From: Dentipellis sp. KUC8613
Lineage: Eukaryota > Basidiomycota > Agaricomycetes > Russulales > Hericiaceae
Direction: 5' to 3'
NCBI GenBank assembly: GCA_002286715.1
Contig: NSJX01000060.1
Coordinates: 75,254-139,253 of the forward strand
Length of the DNA stretch: 64,000 nt
The notes beneath the pieces were generated by a model, which did not search any database, was not told where the DNA came from, and saw only the letters and a program-made list of their open reading frames with translations. Below are positions 41,887 to 53,949 of the stretch, piece by piece (the stretch's first letter is position 1; every line of letters starts with the position of its first letter). Both the position numbers and the translations under genes were made by a program.

Positions 41887-43612
41887 TCAGCTCGGCCATA
41901 AATCTCGGCGACGCACATACGTCCAAGCCCCACCCTCCCTCACCGCCTTCAACTTCCTCAACTCGTCCGTCCCAACGGGCTGATCGTCAAGCACAACCTC
42001 GCTCACCCGCGACCCTCGAGCATCCACCACAGCCGCTATCCTCTCGAAAATCCCAGAATGGAACTCCGGACCCACATCGTGGTCGTGGTCGGAAGAGGCC
42101 TTCACACAATGGACGAAGCGTAGTCTCCGCACGGCAGGGCACGGGAGCAACGGCTCCTGCGCCATTACTGGGTCCTGGACGGGCGGCGCGAGGCCGTCGA
42201 CGAGTACCCGCCACGCATATCCTCGGATGCAAATTTCCTCTACCCGGCTGAAGGGCGTGAGTATCGGCGCCCAGTCGAGGTCGGCCTCGCAGGTGTCGAC
42301 TGTGAGTGTGCGCACGTGCTGCAGGGAGTCAAGGAGGAGGTTCAGAGCCCCGGTGGCGATGGTGGGCAGGTGCTCGGGTGCAAGTGAAAGTAGGTCGAGG
42401 GAGAGTATAAAAGTTCCCGGCGTAGGTTTGCGCTCGTCGGGGTCCCCTGAGGTGCTCCCGGTCAAGGTGACAAAGCTGTCCCTGCACGCGATGCGGAATG
42501 CGGAAAATGAGCGCGGGCGGGACAGGATGGGCACGAACGAGGCCGAGTTTTCGAGCGTCTGGCAGTGGCAGTCGCAGCGGATGATGGCCGACGGCGGGAG
42601 CACGAGGCGGGATGTGAAGTGGCAGAACAGGGAGAGCGCGTCGGTGGCGAGAGTGAGCGTGGTGAGGTGTGGAAGGTCGGCAGGCTCGGAATCACGGTCG
42701 CCGCCGTCGCTGGAGAGCATGTCGCGGATGGTGAGTGTTTCCAGCCGCGGCATCTTCTTCAACGCAGAAATCATCTCCCGGATGGGGAATCTGTCGACTG
42801 TGGGACGATTATAGGAATCCAACCAGAGCTTGGTGACGTTGCTGGAAAATACGACTGACGTCGGCGGGACAGTGATGCCGCACAGGAATATGCTGCTCAG
42901 CTTCGATACGTTTGGAAAAAAGGAGTCGGGGAGGATGGTCTTGCTCGCGGTCAAGTCTAGCTCGTAGAGTTGTAGGTGAAGCATCTCAAGTGCAGGCGCC
43001 CTAGCAAGAAGGGCTGGTTGCCGAAAGAGCTCCCGCACGCAGAAACCCGTGAGGCACAGGCGACGTGTCCTCTCCATATTGTCGAAGACAACATCCACCA
43101 AAAAATCGTTGCGTTCGGCAGTGAGCACTTGCTGAGACGTTTCTGTGTATGCGATGTCGATGGCTGCGCTTCCCGATCGCTCGATCGACAGTCGTGACCA
43201 TGCGTAGGAGCAAAACTCGATGCTGGACCAGAATGACTGCGTGTTGAGAATAAGGGCGCGCCAGTGCCGGCAGACAAGGGCAAGTGCGGGCCAGCGAGGA
43301 ACAGTGAATTTTCCGAAGAGTGGGTCCAGAAGGGTGTCTTTGCCAGTTTCGAAGAAGCTCGGGTCAATCAGCTGCTTGGCTACCTCAAGAATGCGAATGA
43401 GGATCTCGTCAGGGATGCGGGTGATTGGTGATGTCGTGAGGGACGTGTTCACGTTTGATTCCGGTGCTAACTTGGGCTCATCGCTTCGTTTGTGGATAAT
43501 ATTCTGGATTCGCCGGGTTAACAAGCGTCGCGGGGATACTGCGTATGACAATTCACAGATTCAGCATGTCAGGCCAGCGTAGAAGGTATCTCCAGGTATA
43601 CTTACGAGACAT
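41887..43612 (-). CDS. F-box protein, tandem copy 1
   Basis: Exons: 43612-43606 (7 bases) and 43538-41887 (minus), 552 residues. The 7-base exon gives ATG TCT C; the intron starts GTAAGT and ends ACGCAG, and the joined codon is CTA, giving MSLSPRRLLTRR. The large exon has no ATG before the F-box, so the tiny exon is required. Residues of about 41-110 form an F-box-like domain (ITRIPDEILIRILE, ALVCRHWRALILNTQSFW). The rest is leucine-rich-like with repeated strands and ends DDQPVGTDELRKLKAVREGG and WTYVRRRDLWPS. F-box proteins link targets to the SCF ubiquitin ligase through Skp1. Target unknown. The two genes upstream share the same structure. Confidence 0.85.
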
Positions 43613-44210
43613 TGTGAATATATTGACCGTCCACGGACCGCGATCCAGTTGGCGAACAAACGCAGTCGTACAACGACAGGTAGTCTCTAGTAAATTCCCA
43701 GTACGGGACTGTGGGGATAGAGGTCAATGCACAAGCTATCATGAGCGCGCTTACAACTGTTTCCAAAGCGATGGGCTGAATCAATACAAATGAACGCGTG
43801 AACGACGCTGAAAGCGGACACCCCGACACGTTCCCACGTGACCTGCCACTGGCTGTCAGTAGCGTCCGAGTCCGTCTCACACTTCTGGAAATTTCGTCAG
43901 CTACCATACACATTTTACACAATCGCACATGTTCAGCAAGAACGAAGGAGAGCGTGGATATCTAAGGAAGCGCTACACATTTTGACTAATATACACAAGC
44001 GTACCAAGGAAGACGTAGAGTGGAGCCGCATATGCATGTCATTGACAAGCAATCGTGGTAAGGAGCCAGATCATCTCAACGCTATTCGTACAAAGCAAAA
44101 CACAAACACAAATATCAATATCGACGACGGTGAAAGCAATACTATGGCGGCGGGCAAAGAAACAAAGGTAAAAAAAGGAAATTCTAGTACGTACTGAGAT
44201 ATCCCCAGGA
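43613..44210. other. intergenic, promoter of F-box copy 1
   Basis: About 600 bases with no coding support. Confidence 0.6.
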
Positions 44211-46009
44211 TCAGATCGGCCATAGACTTCGACGACGCACATACGACCAATCCCTGCCCTTCCTCACCGCTTTTATGCTCCTCAAATCATCCACACTCAT
44301 GGGCTGGTCATCAAGAACGATGTCATCCACCCGCGCGCCGCGCGCCTCCCGAGCATCGAGCGCAGCCGCCAGCGTCTCGAAAAACCTGGAATGAAATTCC
44401 GAGCCTTGATCATGAGCCCTGCTTTCAACAGAATTGATTTTGCAGTGTCTGAAGCAGAGCTTCCGCACGACCGGGCACGGAAGTAAAGCATCTTGGACGT
44501 TCGGTGAGTCCTGGACGGCGGCGGGCGTCGCAAGGCCATCGGCAAATACTTGCCAAACGTATCCTTGAATGGAGATCTCCTCGGCTAGGCTGAAAAGAGC
44601 GAAAATTGGCAACCAGTCGTAGTCGACCGTGCAAGTGTCGATTTTGAGTAGGCGTACATGCAGCAAGGACTCGGAGAGGAGGCTAAGGACGTTGTGAGCG
44701 GTGACCAGGAGATGCGGGAGTATAGCCATGCCAGTGGGCGATTCAAAGGAGAGTATAAAGGTGCCGGGGGTAGGTTCCCACTGTTGAGGGAATCCGGGGG
44801 TAGGCTGGTCGAAGACTCCTGAGATGCTTCCGGAGAAGGTGACCTCCATATCGATGCATGTGTATCCAACGCGGAACGCGGAAAAAGGCCAGGGGCATTG
44901 TAGGAGGGGTAGGAGCCCGGCTGGGTCTACGGGCGTGTCGCTGAAGCAGTAGCATCGGACGATACTTGACGGAGGGAGTATAAGGTGATGCGTAAAGAAA
45001 CAACACTGGGGAACTGAAAGGGTGAAGAGAGTGAGGTGGGTAAGGTGTGGAAGATGAATGGGCTCGGGATTGGGGTCGCTGCCGATGTCGGAAAACATGT
45101 TCTTCAGCATCAGAGTTTCCAGGCGCGGCGCCCCCCTCAGTGCCGAAATCATTTTCTTGACAGGTATCCTGCCGAAGCTGGGATGATTGTAGGAATCCAG
45201 CGACAGCTGGGTAAGATTACTAGAGAAAATAACCGAGGTTGGCGGGACAGTGACACCGCCCAGGTGTACAATGCGCAATCTTGATACGTCGGAGAAAAAG
45301 CTGTCGCGAAGCGTGGTCTTGATAGATGTGAATTTGGCGAAGTCGCGACGTAGCAGATAGAGTGTCTCGAGTGCGGATGCTTTGGTATAAGGGGCCGCGT
45401 AATGTAAGAGATCTCGTACGCAAGGTCCCACGAGGAGTAACCGATGTATCCTCGGGATATTGTTGAAGACAACATCTACTAAGAATTCATCCCGCTCGTC
45501 GGTGAGAGCATCTCGGAGCGTTTCCGTGTACGCAATGCTGATGGTCGCATTTCCCGAACGCTGGGCGAGCAGTCGTGATTCTGAACGAGTGCAGAATTCT
45601 ATGTTGCGCCAGAAAGATTGCGTATTGAGCATGAGGGTACGCCAGTGTCGGCAAACAAGCGTAAGCTCCTCAGGCAAACGTCCATAATGACAGAGATACT
45701 TGGTGCACAAGAGCTGATCAGGGTTATCGAAGTAGCTGTATGTATAATCCTGCTTGAAAAGTTCAAGTATGTAGATAAGAATTTCGTCGGGGAGGCGGGA
45801 GATTGGAGAGATTGATGTCAGTGTATCCTGGTTGGAGATCGGTTCCAGGTTATCCGAGTCGCGGTCCTTGGCACTTCGTTTGAGGAAAATACTCTGAAAT
45901 CGCCGTGGTAGCAGACGTCGCAGCGATACTGCATCGATGATTCAGACGAGTGGGAGGCTCAGCATATCGAATCAACAGAAGGGTACTGCATGGGCTGCTT
46001 ACTGGGCAT
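44211..46009 (-). CDS. F-box protein, tandem copy 2
   Basis: Exons: 46009-46003 (7 bases, ATG CCC A) and 45928-44211 (minus), 574 residues; the joined codon is ATA, giving MPISLRRLLPRRFQSIF. The intron starts GTAAGC and ends GATGCAG. F-box-like domain at residues of about 50-125 (ISRLPDEILIYILELF, LTLVCRHWRTLMLNTQSFW). The following repeats show the same order as copies 1 and 3 (AYTETLRDALTDERDEFLVD, GGVTVPPTSVIFSSNLTQL). The end is LDDQPMSVDDLRSIKAVRKG and WSYVRRRSLWPI. Presumed SCF substrate adaptor; target unknown. An early start at the internal TTG near 45710 would lose the F-box and is not credible. Confidence 0.85.
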
Positions 46010-46626
46010 AATTGATACTACGTTGACCGGTACTGTGACGTCGATCCAGGCTACAGGATGATCGACGATCGACTGTGATACAAGAAACCCAGCCGCGGCG
46101 CGATAGCTGGACGAGACAGTCTCGAGTAAGTTCTCGATCAGAGTAATCTATTCTGCGAGGAGGGATGCAGATGTAGACGAGAGGAGGAGCTTATCGCAGG
46201 GCAGTGGTGATACGCAGGCTGCGGAGGCTGTGCTGCTGGGAGTCCTACCGAAGGAAGGAATTCTAAATCCAGGTGAGCGCTACCTGTGAATTCGAGTCCG
46301 GCGTCTGATTCGGCGTTTGTATGCGGCTCGAATTTCGAGATTGTGGTGAAGGCGGATCGGACCAACGCAACATCCCGCATTGGTGTTGAGATCTCGAAGA
46401 CGCAAAATGATGCTATTCATGCAGAATACAAGAGTCCTGGACGCGGCGTTGATACACAATTCGTCTAATGAAGCCATTCAAGAGCAATGGCGAATCTTCA
46501 TAGCTGCCGCACTGGAAAAATTCTCTATCAAGGAGGAGGTGTTGAGCAAACTATAGTGAAGGAAGCAGTCGCAAAGAGTAGCAAAGAGACGACACGGGAA
46601 CGCACTAGCACTCTAGTCCTTCAACC
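46010..46626. other. intergenic, promoter of F-box copy 2
   Basis: No coding support. Confidence 0.6.
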
Positions 46627-48307
46627 TCAGCCGAGCACATACCGCCACGTAACACCCTCCCTCACCACCTTCAGTGCCCTCAAATCGCGAGTCTCGACGA
46701 CCTCGCCGTCGAACACAACCTTGTCCAACAGCGCCGGCGCACCACGGTGTCTCCGTATGTCCAGCACGACAGCGAGCGCGCCAAACGACATCGGAGCCAG
46801 CTGCAAGCACGGGTCGTGCTTATGGCTGCCGTTCGCGCAGTGATCGAAGCTCAGCGTGCGCAGCATCGGGCACCAGGGTCCCTGTCCTTGTTCGCCCGGT
46901 TCCATCGTGCGCACGGCCATCGGCAGCGCGTCAACGAGCGCCTGCCACGCATTTCCGCGGATGGAGATCTCTTCTACCATATAGAACGGGGCGAGAACCG
47001 GAGCCCAGTCGTACGAGGACTCGCAAGTGTCGACAGTGAGCGTGCGTACGTCCGAAAGGGAGGGGGTGAGGAGGCTGAGGACGTTGCTGGCGAGAATGGG
47101 GGTGTCGTGGGGCGGGGGGTTGGCCATGCCGAGGGTCACGATGAGCGCGCCAGGAGCAGGGTTCTTCTCATCCGAGATGCGTGACGTGTGTCCGCACAGG
47201 CTGAGGTAGTTCCCGGAACACGCTATATGGAACGCGGAAAACGAACGAGAGCGCTGCAGGAAGGATAGGGATGAAGCTGGGTCATTGGGTGTTCTGCAGC
47301 GACAGTGGCAGCGAACGATAGTAGACGACGGGAATGTGATGTGGTGTGTGAAGGCGGTGCACTGAGAGACTGAGCCGGCATGGACGGTGAGGTGCGTGAG
47401 GTGCGGAAGAGCGACAGGCTCGGACTCGGGGCTCTCGATACCAGTCAGCATGTTCTTGAGGGTGAGGGTTTCCAAGCGGGGCATCTTATTCAGCGCGGCG
47501 ATCGCCTCGCTGATGGAGAACCTGTCGATGACGGGAATGTCGTAGGAGTCCAATGACAGGTTGGTGACGTTGCTGCAGAAAATGGCAGACGTCGGAAGGA
47601 CGGTGACACCGCCGAGGTTAATCATGCGGAGTTTTGTCACGTCGGCGAAAAATTTGTCGTGAAGAAGATTCCTCGCGAGAGGCTCGTGGACAAAGTCGTA
47701 CACCTGTAGATAGAGCATCTCGAGAGCTGGTGCAGTGGAGGAAGGGACGACGTCTCGGAGTAGTTTCCGCGCGCAAGGGCCTGAGAGATACAAGCCGCGT
47801 ATGCGATCGATGTTTTCGAATAGGAGATCAATGAACTCGTTGCGTTCCGCAGTGAGGGCTTGCGGTATCGTTTCCGTATATGCGACGTCGATGATTCCAC
47901 GTCCAGAACGCTCCATGAGTAATTTCGACCTCGCATAGGTGCAGAACTCGATATTGCACCAGAAGAACCGCGTGTTGAGCATCACGACACGCCAATGCCG
48001 GCAAACGAGAGTGAGGTCAGACCAGCGTTGGCGCTTGAACGTTCCGATAGGGGCATGAGGAGCAGTTCCGTCGAAAAGACTGCCCGTCATCTCTTGCATG
48101 GCGAATTTGAGAATGAGCACGAGGAGCTCGTCGGGGATGCGGGAAATCGGCGATGTGCCCAGTGACAGCTCGCGGTAGACTTTGCGGATAATGCCCCAAA
48201 GCCGCTGCGGAGAAAATCGTCGCGACAGACCTGGTGGGTATTATACGAGTGAATACGCCAAGCCATCATCCATGGAGACAGAGGACTGAGGGGTGCTTAC
48301 TAGGCAT
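46627..48307 (-). CDS. F-box protein, tandem copy 3
   Basis: Exons: 48307-48301 (7 bases, ATG CCT A) and 48230-46627 (minus), 536 residues; the joined codon is AGT, giving MPSLSRRFSPQRLW. The intron starts GTAAGC and ends CACCAG. F-box-like domain at residues of about 30-95 (ISRIPDELLVLILKFA, LTLVCRHWRVVMLNTRFFW). The repeat part again has AYTETIPQALTAERNEFI and GGVTVLPTSAIFCSNVTNL. The C-terminus (FDGEVVETRDLRALKVVREG, WRYVLG) is shorter than in copies 1 and 2, which end in RRRxLWP. It is the most upstream gene of the array in transcription order, likely an intact diverged paralogue. Confidence 0.85.
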
Positions 48308-49000
48308 GGTGAGTTTGTTGGCGAGGACGGAGGTGTACAGAAGCCGAAGTTGACAACGGTATGCCTCCACCAGATATCGGCAAATTGCGGTGATGTGTAG
48401 TCCTGAGAAGAAAGCGGGTAGCAGAGATGGTTGCAATTGTGAGAGGTGGTACGATGTTTACCGCAGAGAAGGTGCAGGCCGCTGCCTGCTCGGTTCCAGT
48501 CGCAAGCGTGCGATATGACAGATCTTTAGGCGTCTGCTTGCTACATTCGTCGAGGCGAAGTCCATTTTGAGGAGGCAGTTTCTCGACATCTTAGCGACTA
48601 ATTCGTCGATGCTCTTCCTCTTGATGGTGTGGAAACCAGACAGTCGACACGAAGGCAATCATTGTGCGAGTTCCGACGAAATCGTCAAACTTGGAAGCGC
48701 CGCCTGCGTCAGCTACACCCTTGCTTGCGGGGAGGGTTAGATAAGTGATTTCTTGATCCATAAGTATCATGCATGCGTGTGATTCATGCCTTAAATTCGC
48801 AGGGGTGGACATAGATATGTCAATGATTTCTTGGTCACCGGAGTGAGCGACACGATGAGTGCAATATCATGCCAGGCACGAGCAGATTCAGATGCATGGC
48901 ATACAAATGTATTACACAGCCATGTAGATGAAGAGGGTGTGGGAAGGGGTTCTAACAAGGGCTGAAAGAAAAGCACTGTGCCAGTGGTGTGACACCAGTT

Positions 49001-49020
49001 CCCATTCTCTCGAGAATGGG
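49001..49020. repeat. perfect hairpin, 9-bp stem
   Basis: CCCATTCTC, loop TC, GAGAATGGG. A related half (GAGAATGGGAATC) lies near 49388. Confidence 0.75.
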
Positions 49021-49242
49021 TTCTGTCGGACAGCTTTTGCAGGGACGTCACGTGCCGCACGTGGTACGGTCTCGGCCGTTCCGTGGAAGTTTGTTCTTAT
49101 TTATGTTTTCTCTAGTGAGCTTGAGCTTTCTCTCAAGAAAGGTCGGCTCATGATTGCTAGCATAAATGCGCAAAATCCCCGACTACGACCGACTCCTCTC
49201 TGCATGTTTTGCTACTGTCAATCGTAACGCTCAAGTATATCG

Positions 49243-49297
49243 TGCGCGCCTAGACCGAGCGCCTGAGCGCAGCGATGGCCGAGGGCTGGGCGCGCGT
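49243..49297. repeat. hairpin element, copy 1
   Basis: GCGCGCC and GGCGCGC-type arms flank a core AGACCGAGCGCCTGAGCGC ... CCGAGGGCTGG that recurs in copy 2. Confidence 0.6.
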
Positions 49298-49937
49298 TGA
49301 AGGAAAGCACAAGCAATAATCGCATGCCGGTCCCCTTGCGATATAATCCGGGCCATTTTGAAATCAGATTCTCAAAGTCTGTCGAGAGAATGGGAATCGG
49401 TGCTTGCACCGCTACGATGCCGGTGGTGTACTCTCGAAGAGCATGAGCACGTGCGTCGACACATCTAGGGTTACGGCACTTTCCGACGGTCAGGGTTACG
49501 AATTCCGACATGGGAACACCCTCCCCGGTTCTCTCTAGGGAGAGACCGGGTTTGTGTGGGCCGCAGGCCGTGTACTACACGTCACGTGACTGTCTAACAC
49601 ATGACCGCGGGAGACGTTCCGGCAGTTTCCGACATCAACTTCCATAACCGTAACCTTTGCAGTCCCACCTCAATGTGCAAACTCAGTTGTAATTCAACGA
49701 AATTTCATCAAGGCTCATGCATTGCACGGCACTTGGGCTGTGTATCACTAACATCTTCTATGCTCTCCATGTGCATGAGCCCCCAATATGCATGTGCAAG
49801 GGTTGTCGTATTTATCTGACTAAGCAGCACCTGAATGTAGCAAGTTTTCACACATGTGCACAAGCACGCTTTTTGCCTCGGAGTACTTACTAGTGCTGGC
49901 AGATATATATAAAGTATATAGTTCTTTGATGGGATAT

Positions 49938-50025
49938 GGGGCTTGCTTGCAAGTGGCAGCAAGGAGACCGAGCATTTGAGCGCCAGCGAAAACCGAGGGC
50001 TGGTTGCCACTTGCAAGCAGGCCCC
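49938..50025. repeat. hairpin element, copy 2
   Basis: Arms of 23 bases (49938-49960 and 50003-50025) pair at 21 positions, core TGCTTGCAAGTGGCA. The loop holds AGACCGAGCATTTGAGCGC ... CCGAGGGCTGG, similar to copy 1. Confidence 0.75.
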
Positions 50026-50558
50026 AAATTCTATCAATATCCAATGGTACCGTAAACATTATATCGTATCTCCAGGATATACATGTTGGCAACAGTACAG
50101 TATATGTATGAAGAGAGGGCCGGGGATGGTGCGCCTGGCACCGCTACGGATTGCAAGCAAGGGAATTGGTAGTTGCGCACGTGACCGCGCATAGTTGCCG
50201 GCAAAGGCCGACTCAAGGACTCGGACGCGAATCGCGATGAATATTGTGCACACAGGACTCAGGCGCACCCCACACTGACACTGCATTCAAGCAGTCTTGC
50301 CGACATATACATACTGCAGGTTTTGTCGTGATAAGAGGCCGTCGGGAGAGATAGGCTCCAAAAGCCACCACGCGGCGAACGCACTATTAGGCTCACTTCG
50401 TGCACATGCCTTCGAATCCTTCGTCACTGCTGCTCGATATACAGGAGGGTTACAATTACAGCATTGATTACAGATACCATTCGGGAGGCGAGGCCAGTCG
50501 TTCTCGAACTCCGCACCCTCCGAGCTACTATCGTACACACCTAGACTATTTCCAAGCC

Positions 50559-51665
50559 TCATTCGATGATGAAGCCCGTGTTGCTGGCTTGCGCGCCCTT
50601 CGCCGTCTCCCGCTCGAGCAGATCTTTCCAAGTAGTAGGCTCTCGTCCCAGCAGATACCGGAGAACGTTCGTGCTACCCGGGAGACCCCTAATCGCCAAC
50701 AGTCAAGTCAGTCGTCCGAACGCTCACTAGTCCAACAACCAAAGGAAATTCGAATACGCACCGTGTGTCGTAATAGGTCATCATACGATAGAACGTGTCC
50801 TTCGTCCAACTATCCAGCTTCCTCCCTGCCGTCTCAAACCGGCCAAAGAACGCCTCCTTCTCGATGCTGACGCTCTCGACCGCCTTCCCGCCGCGCGCCT
50901 TGTTGAACTCGGTGAACACCTGCGCGACTTCGGTGTAGGTCAGGTTCTGCCCGATGAGCTCGTAGCGTGCGCGGATGTGTTTCTCTGGCGAGAGCAGGAT
51001 AGAGGTTGCGACGACGCCGAGGTCGCCGAGGTCTAGGAAGCCGTGCAGGACGCTTGGCTCCCAGGGGATGTTGATACGCCCGGACTTGAGCGCGTCTGGG
51101 ATAGATACATTTTGCATAAGATGGGTAGGCTGGGCAGTGGAGAATGGGAAATGTTATTAGAAGAACAGACGAAAGGGGTATGATCATAAGAGACGCACCT
51201 GGATGATCGTATACTGCAGACCCGACTCGAAGAGGTATTCCTCGACGCTGCAGGGAGATCAGAGATAGTTCATCTTCTAATTGAACTAGGTACACACTCG
51301 AGTTTATGCCTATGATGCACCATCTTCGAGATATAGGGGTGCAGCACGCTGCAGAACACAAAGTGTTGCACGCGTGCCGCGACGGCGGCATCAATGACAT
51401 TCTTGCCCAGCTGCACCTCGTGTTCGCCCACAGGCCCGTTGTAGAACACGGCGCTCACGCCGTCCATGGCTTTCGCGACAGCGGCCGTGTCCTGCAGGTC
51501 GGCTATGACGACAGAGACCGACGTGCCATAGGTCGACTCGAGAGCGGCTTTGGACGCAGATGTGTGAGCAAGGAGGCGAATAGGAGGTGGTGAAGGTGAA
51601 GAGAGGAGAGCTCTGATCACGAATGAGACAGTGCGAGACGTGCCGGGAGCTATGAGGATCGTCAT
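50559..51665 (-). CDS. NmrA-like NAD(P)-binding protein (junction of exons 1 and 2 unresolved)
   Basis: Exons: 51665 to about 51296, 51247-51199, 51129-50762, 50688-50559 (minus), about 300 residues. Start MTILIAPGTSRTVSFVIRAL is a Rossmann-type beta-alpha unit with a degenerate glycine motif; then VSVVIADLQDTAAVAKAMDG and VFFCSVLHP-like text. Exon 2 gives VEEYLFESGLQYTIIQ; exon 3 PTHLMQN, GRINIPWEPS and HGFLDLGDLGVVATSILLSP; exon 4 ends the fold. Order and wording fit the NmrA-like family of short-chain dehydrogenase relatives that sense or use NAD(P). No GT donor near the end of exon 1 has the phase needed for exon 2, so the frame is off by one base there. That could be a non-canonical site, a sequence error or a recent frameshift. 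TATA box at 51715-51722. Confidence 0.72.
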
Positions 51666-51714
51666 GGTTGAGAGTAAGTTTGTGAGTCGCGGCTCTGCGG
51701 GATTTGGCTCACTG

Positions 51715-51722
51715 CTTATAAG
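51715..51722 (-). promoter_or_regulatory. TATA box of the NmrA-like gene
   Basis: CTTATAAG, palindromic, 50 bases before the ATG. Confidence 0.55.
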
Positions 51723-52257
51723 CTTGGAGCCGGAGAGGTTCCGGAGGACACTATCCGTGGTGGGTCTCCCATTGGATAGGGTTTGCACCTGGTTCCAAAG
51801 CCTGGAAGGAAACTGGAACCCGCGGATGATGTGGATACCTTGCCGCTCGCAGTGACGCACCCGTGGTGAGGGTCCCGGACAAGTTGGCCATATTGCGCGC
51901 CTAGACTCGTGTTAGCAGCGCTTACGCTACGTTGGTACGTCATGTGCGCCTGCAAGCATCCTCGAGCTCAGAAGTACTGTAAAGCGTGAGGGTAAAAGAG
52001 ACGATTGGTAGTCACCAATATTCTACAAACAGCAAGATATCTATGTACATTTGACGGCACTCCAGCTTCAATTCATCCACTGCGAGAACGAAGTTTCAAT
52101 ATTGCAAAATTCAGGAAGAACATTTACATGAAAAATCCAGGATAACCCCAGGAACTGTTACTAAAGTATTGTCAAGTTTCAATCATGCTCAAAAACTAAT
52201 CAAGGAGTCGAACAATTAAGCCAGCTAAAACCCTGGAAGTCTGATGGAACGGGCACT
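51723..52257. other. intergenic, no gene seen
   Basis: AT-richer 3' flank of the first membrane-protein paralogue. Confidence 0.6.
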
Positions 52258-53371
52258 TCAAATTGTAACAGACGCAGCAGCCGGGGCGGTCAGCGCCGAC
52301 CTGCGAGACCGTCCTACACGGTGCAATTTCAATCCGATCAAGCCAGAAAATATACCTTTCACGTAGACCCATACGAGAAAGATGCCACCGCCCGTCTGTG
52401 TATGCAGAAACATGGGAATCAGCATGCAGGGAACCAACATTACAAAAGGACCGCCGATGTGGATGGCCGAGTCTGAGGAGCGCCATGCGGCAGCAAGAAG
52501 CCCTAGGTACGTGAACCAGGATGATATCATCGTTAGAATGCACATGAGGGGACCAGCGCTTCGAGCTACGCACCGAACGCAAGAATGGCCGTTGCAATGC
52601 CAATGACGATAAAGGGGTAGCCGATGATAACCAAGGTGCAACACACCCGTGAGCGGCTCCCCATGAGAGTCTGAGTTACCAATTGTCAATATGATAAACC
52701 TGAATGTTGTCAGACCGCAATTACTCACATCGCGAAACCAGTTCGCGTGGCATTTGGTCATCACGAACAGGATGGTGGATCCGGCTATCAAGCCGCCCAG
52801 AGTAAGGCCGAAGGAAGCCAGGATGCATCTGTAGGACCCGAGGGTAGCATAGTCGACCAGATCAGGTCGCGGTGGTGAAGTTGTTGCAAATGCTGCGGTG
52901 GAGCCAAGGAGTAGTCCCGCCTATATGCAAGCGGCAGGAGATCATAAGTCAAGAATCGTAGGGTACGAAAAGTCTGAGACGCACGACGATGGTGATGGTA
53001 TTGACCCTATTCCAGAGACGGTCTTTGCCTCTGAGCCAGGTTTCCTCGTCCGAGTTGCAAATGTCCCATACGTCTCCGAGGTTGGGGTGTCCGAGAGAAA
53101 CTAGGCATAGGACTCGGAACGCGGTCTCGATAATCGTATCGAGGGGCCTCGCGACCCTGCATTCGAAATTCCACCAATCGGGTAGGGCCTCCCGTCCTTG
53201 AAGACCATCCGGCTTCAAGCTGTGGTCGCGATGATTGCACGGGGTGTAGCAGCCAGAATGGGGGGGCGTTTCATGCAGCCAGAGGGCAGGACGCGTGGAG
53301 GGATCTTCTCTGTCGTTCGAAGACCCAGAAGGAGCGGGTGGGGCGCCCGGCTTCGGATAGACGAAGCTCAT
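52258..53371 (-). CDS. uncharacterised multi-pass membrane protein, paralogue 1
   Basis: Exons: 53371-52985, 52920-52729, 52670-52574, 52502-52258 (minus), 306 residues, all in frame. Start MSFVYPKPGAPPAPSG is almost the same as paralogue 3. Residues 60-130: PDWWNFECRVARPLDTIIET, a hydrophobic FRVLCLVSLGHPNL, CNSDEETW and KDRLWNRVNTITIVV. Then AGLLLGSTAAFATTSPP, a long hydrophobic segment (FGLTLGGLIAGSTILFVMTK), MGSRSRVCCTLVIIGYPFIV and a last pair ending LVPCMLIPMFLHTQ. About five membrane spans are predicted. I do not recognise the family; no transporter or enzyme motif is seen. It lies in a duplicated segment together with paralogue 3. Confidence 0.78.
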
Positions 53372-53403
53372 CGTCTAGGGCGATGGGACTGTAATCGGAG
53401 TAA

Positions 53404-53413
53404 CATATATAAA
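53404..53413 (-). promoter_or_regulatory. TATA-like box of membrane paralogue 1
   Basis: TTTATATATG on the minus strand about 35 bases before the ATG. Paralogue 3 has a similar box at the same distance. Confidence 0.5.
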
Positions 53414-53949
53414 TCTGTTTCGTGCCGTTGCACAGCAAGGTGCTAACCACCGCAAGAGCGTCAGGGGAGCTCGCACGAAATTTTGCATTCGCAACTGTCC
53501 GTGAGATGAATGACGGTACTGATCTTCCTGTCCGTCAAGTGCGAAGATGCCAACTGTGTTCGTGGGGTTTGTTCGTAGCGACCACAGATATGTCGACTCC
53601 GCCGAGGTAGCAACGGCGTGGCATATTCCATGGAGACTGCTGGACTTTCTGGACCGGAACAAGTGCGGAACAAGACACAAGCAGGCAGCTTGGCCCCGAG
53701 GATTCGTATGATGCTGGCCGGAAATGGAAAGTTTCGAAACTGTATGCTACGAGAAAAGTGAGCGTCATGTGCCTCGAGTGAGAAGTTCTGACCTATTAGC
53801 TCTAATAATACGGAGATATCGTCAGCTTCTTCCGCGTGGTACCATAAGAGGACAAGAGTCAGCCCTCGGTTTCTACTCGGCTGCCTCTGAGAACACTCGC
53901 TGTTAGCAAGATTTCCGATGCAGAGATGCATAGAAGGAATATGCGTCGC

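Larger units (their letters stand above)
48308..50558. other. intergenic, hairpin-rich, no gene seen
   Basis: Contains several inverted repeats (separate entries), two of which share an unpaired core. Short frames only. Confidence 0.5.
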
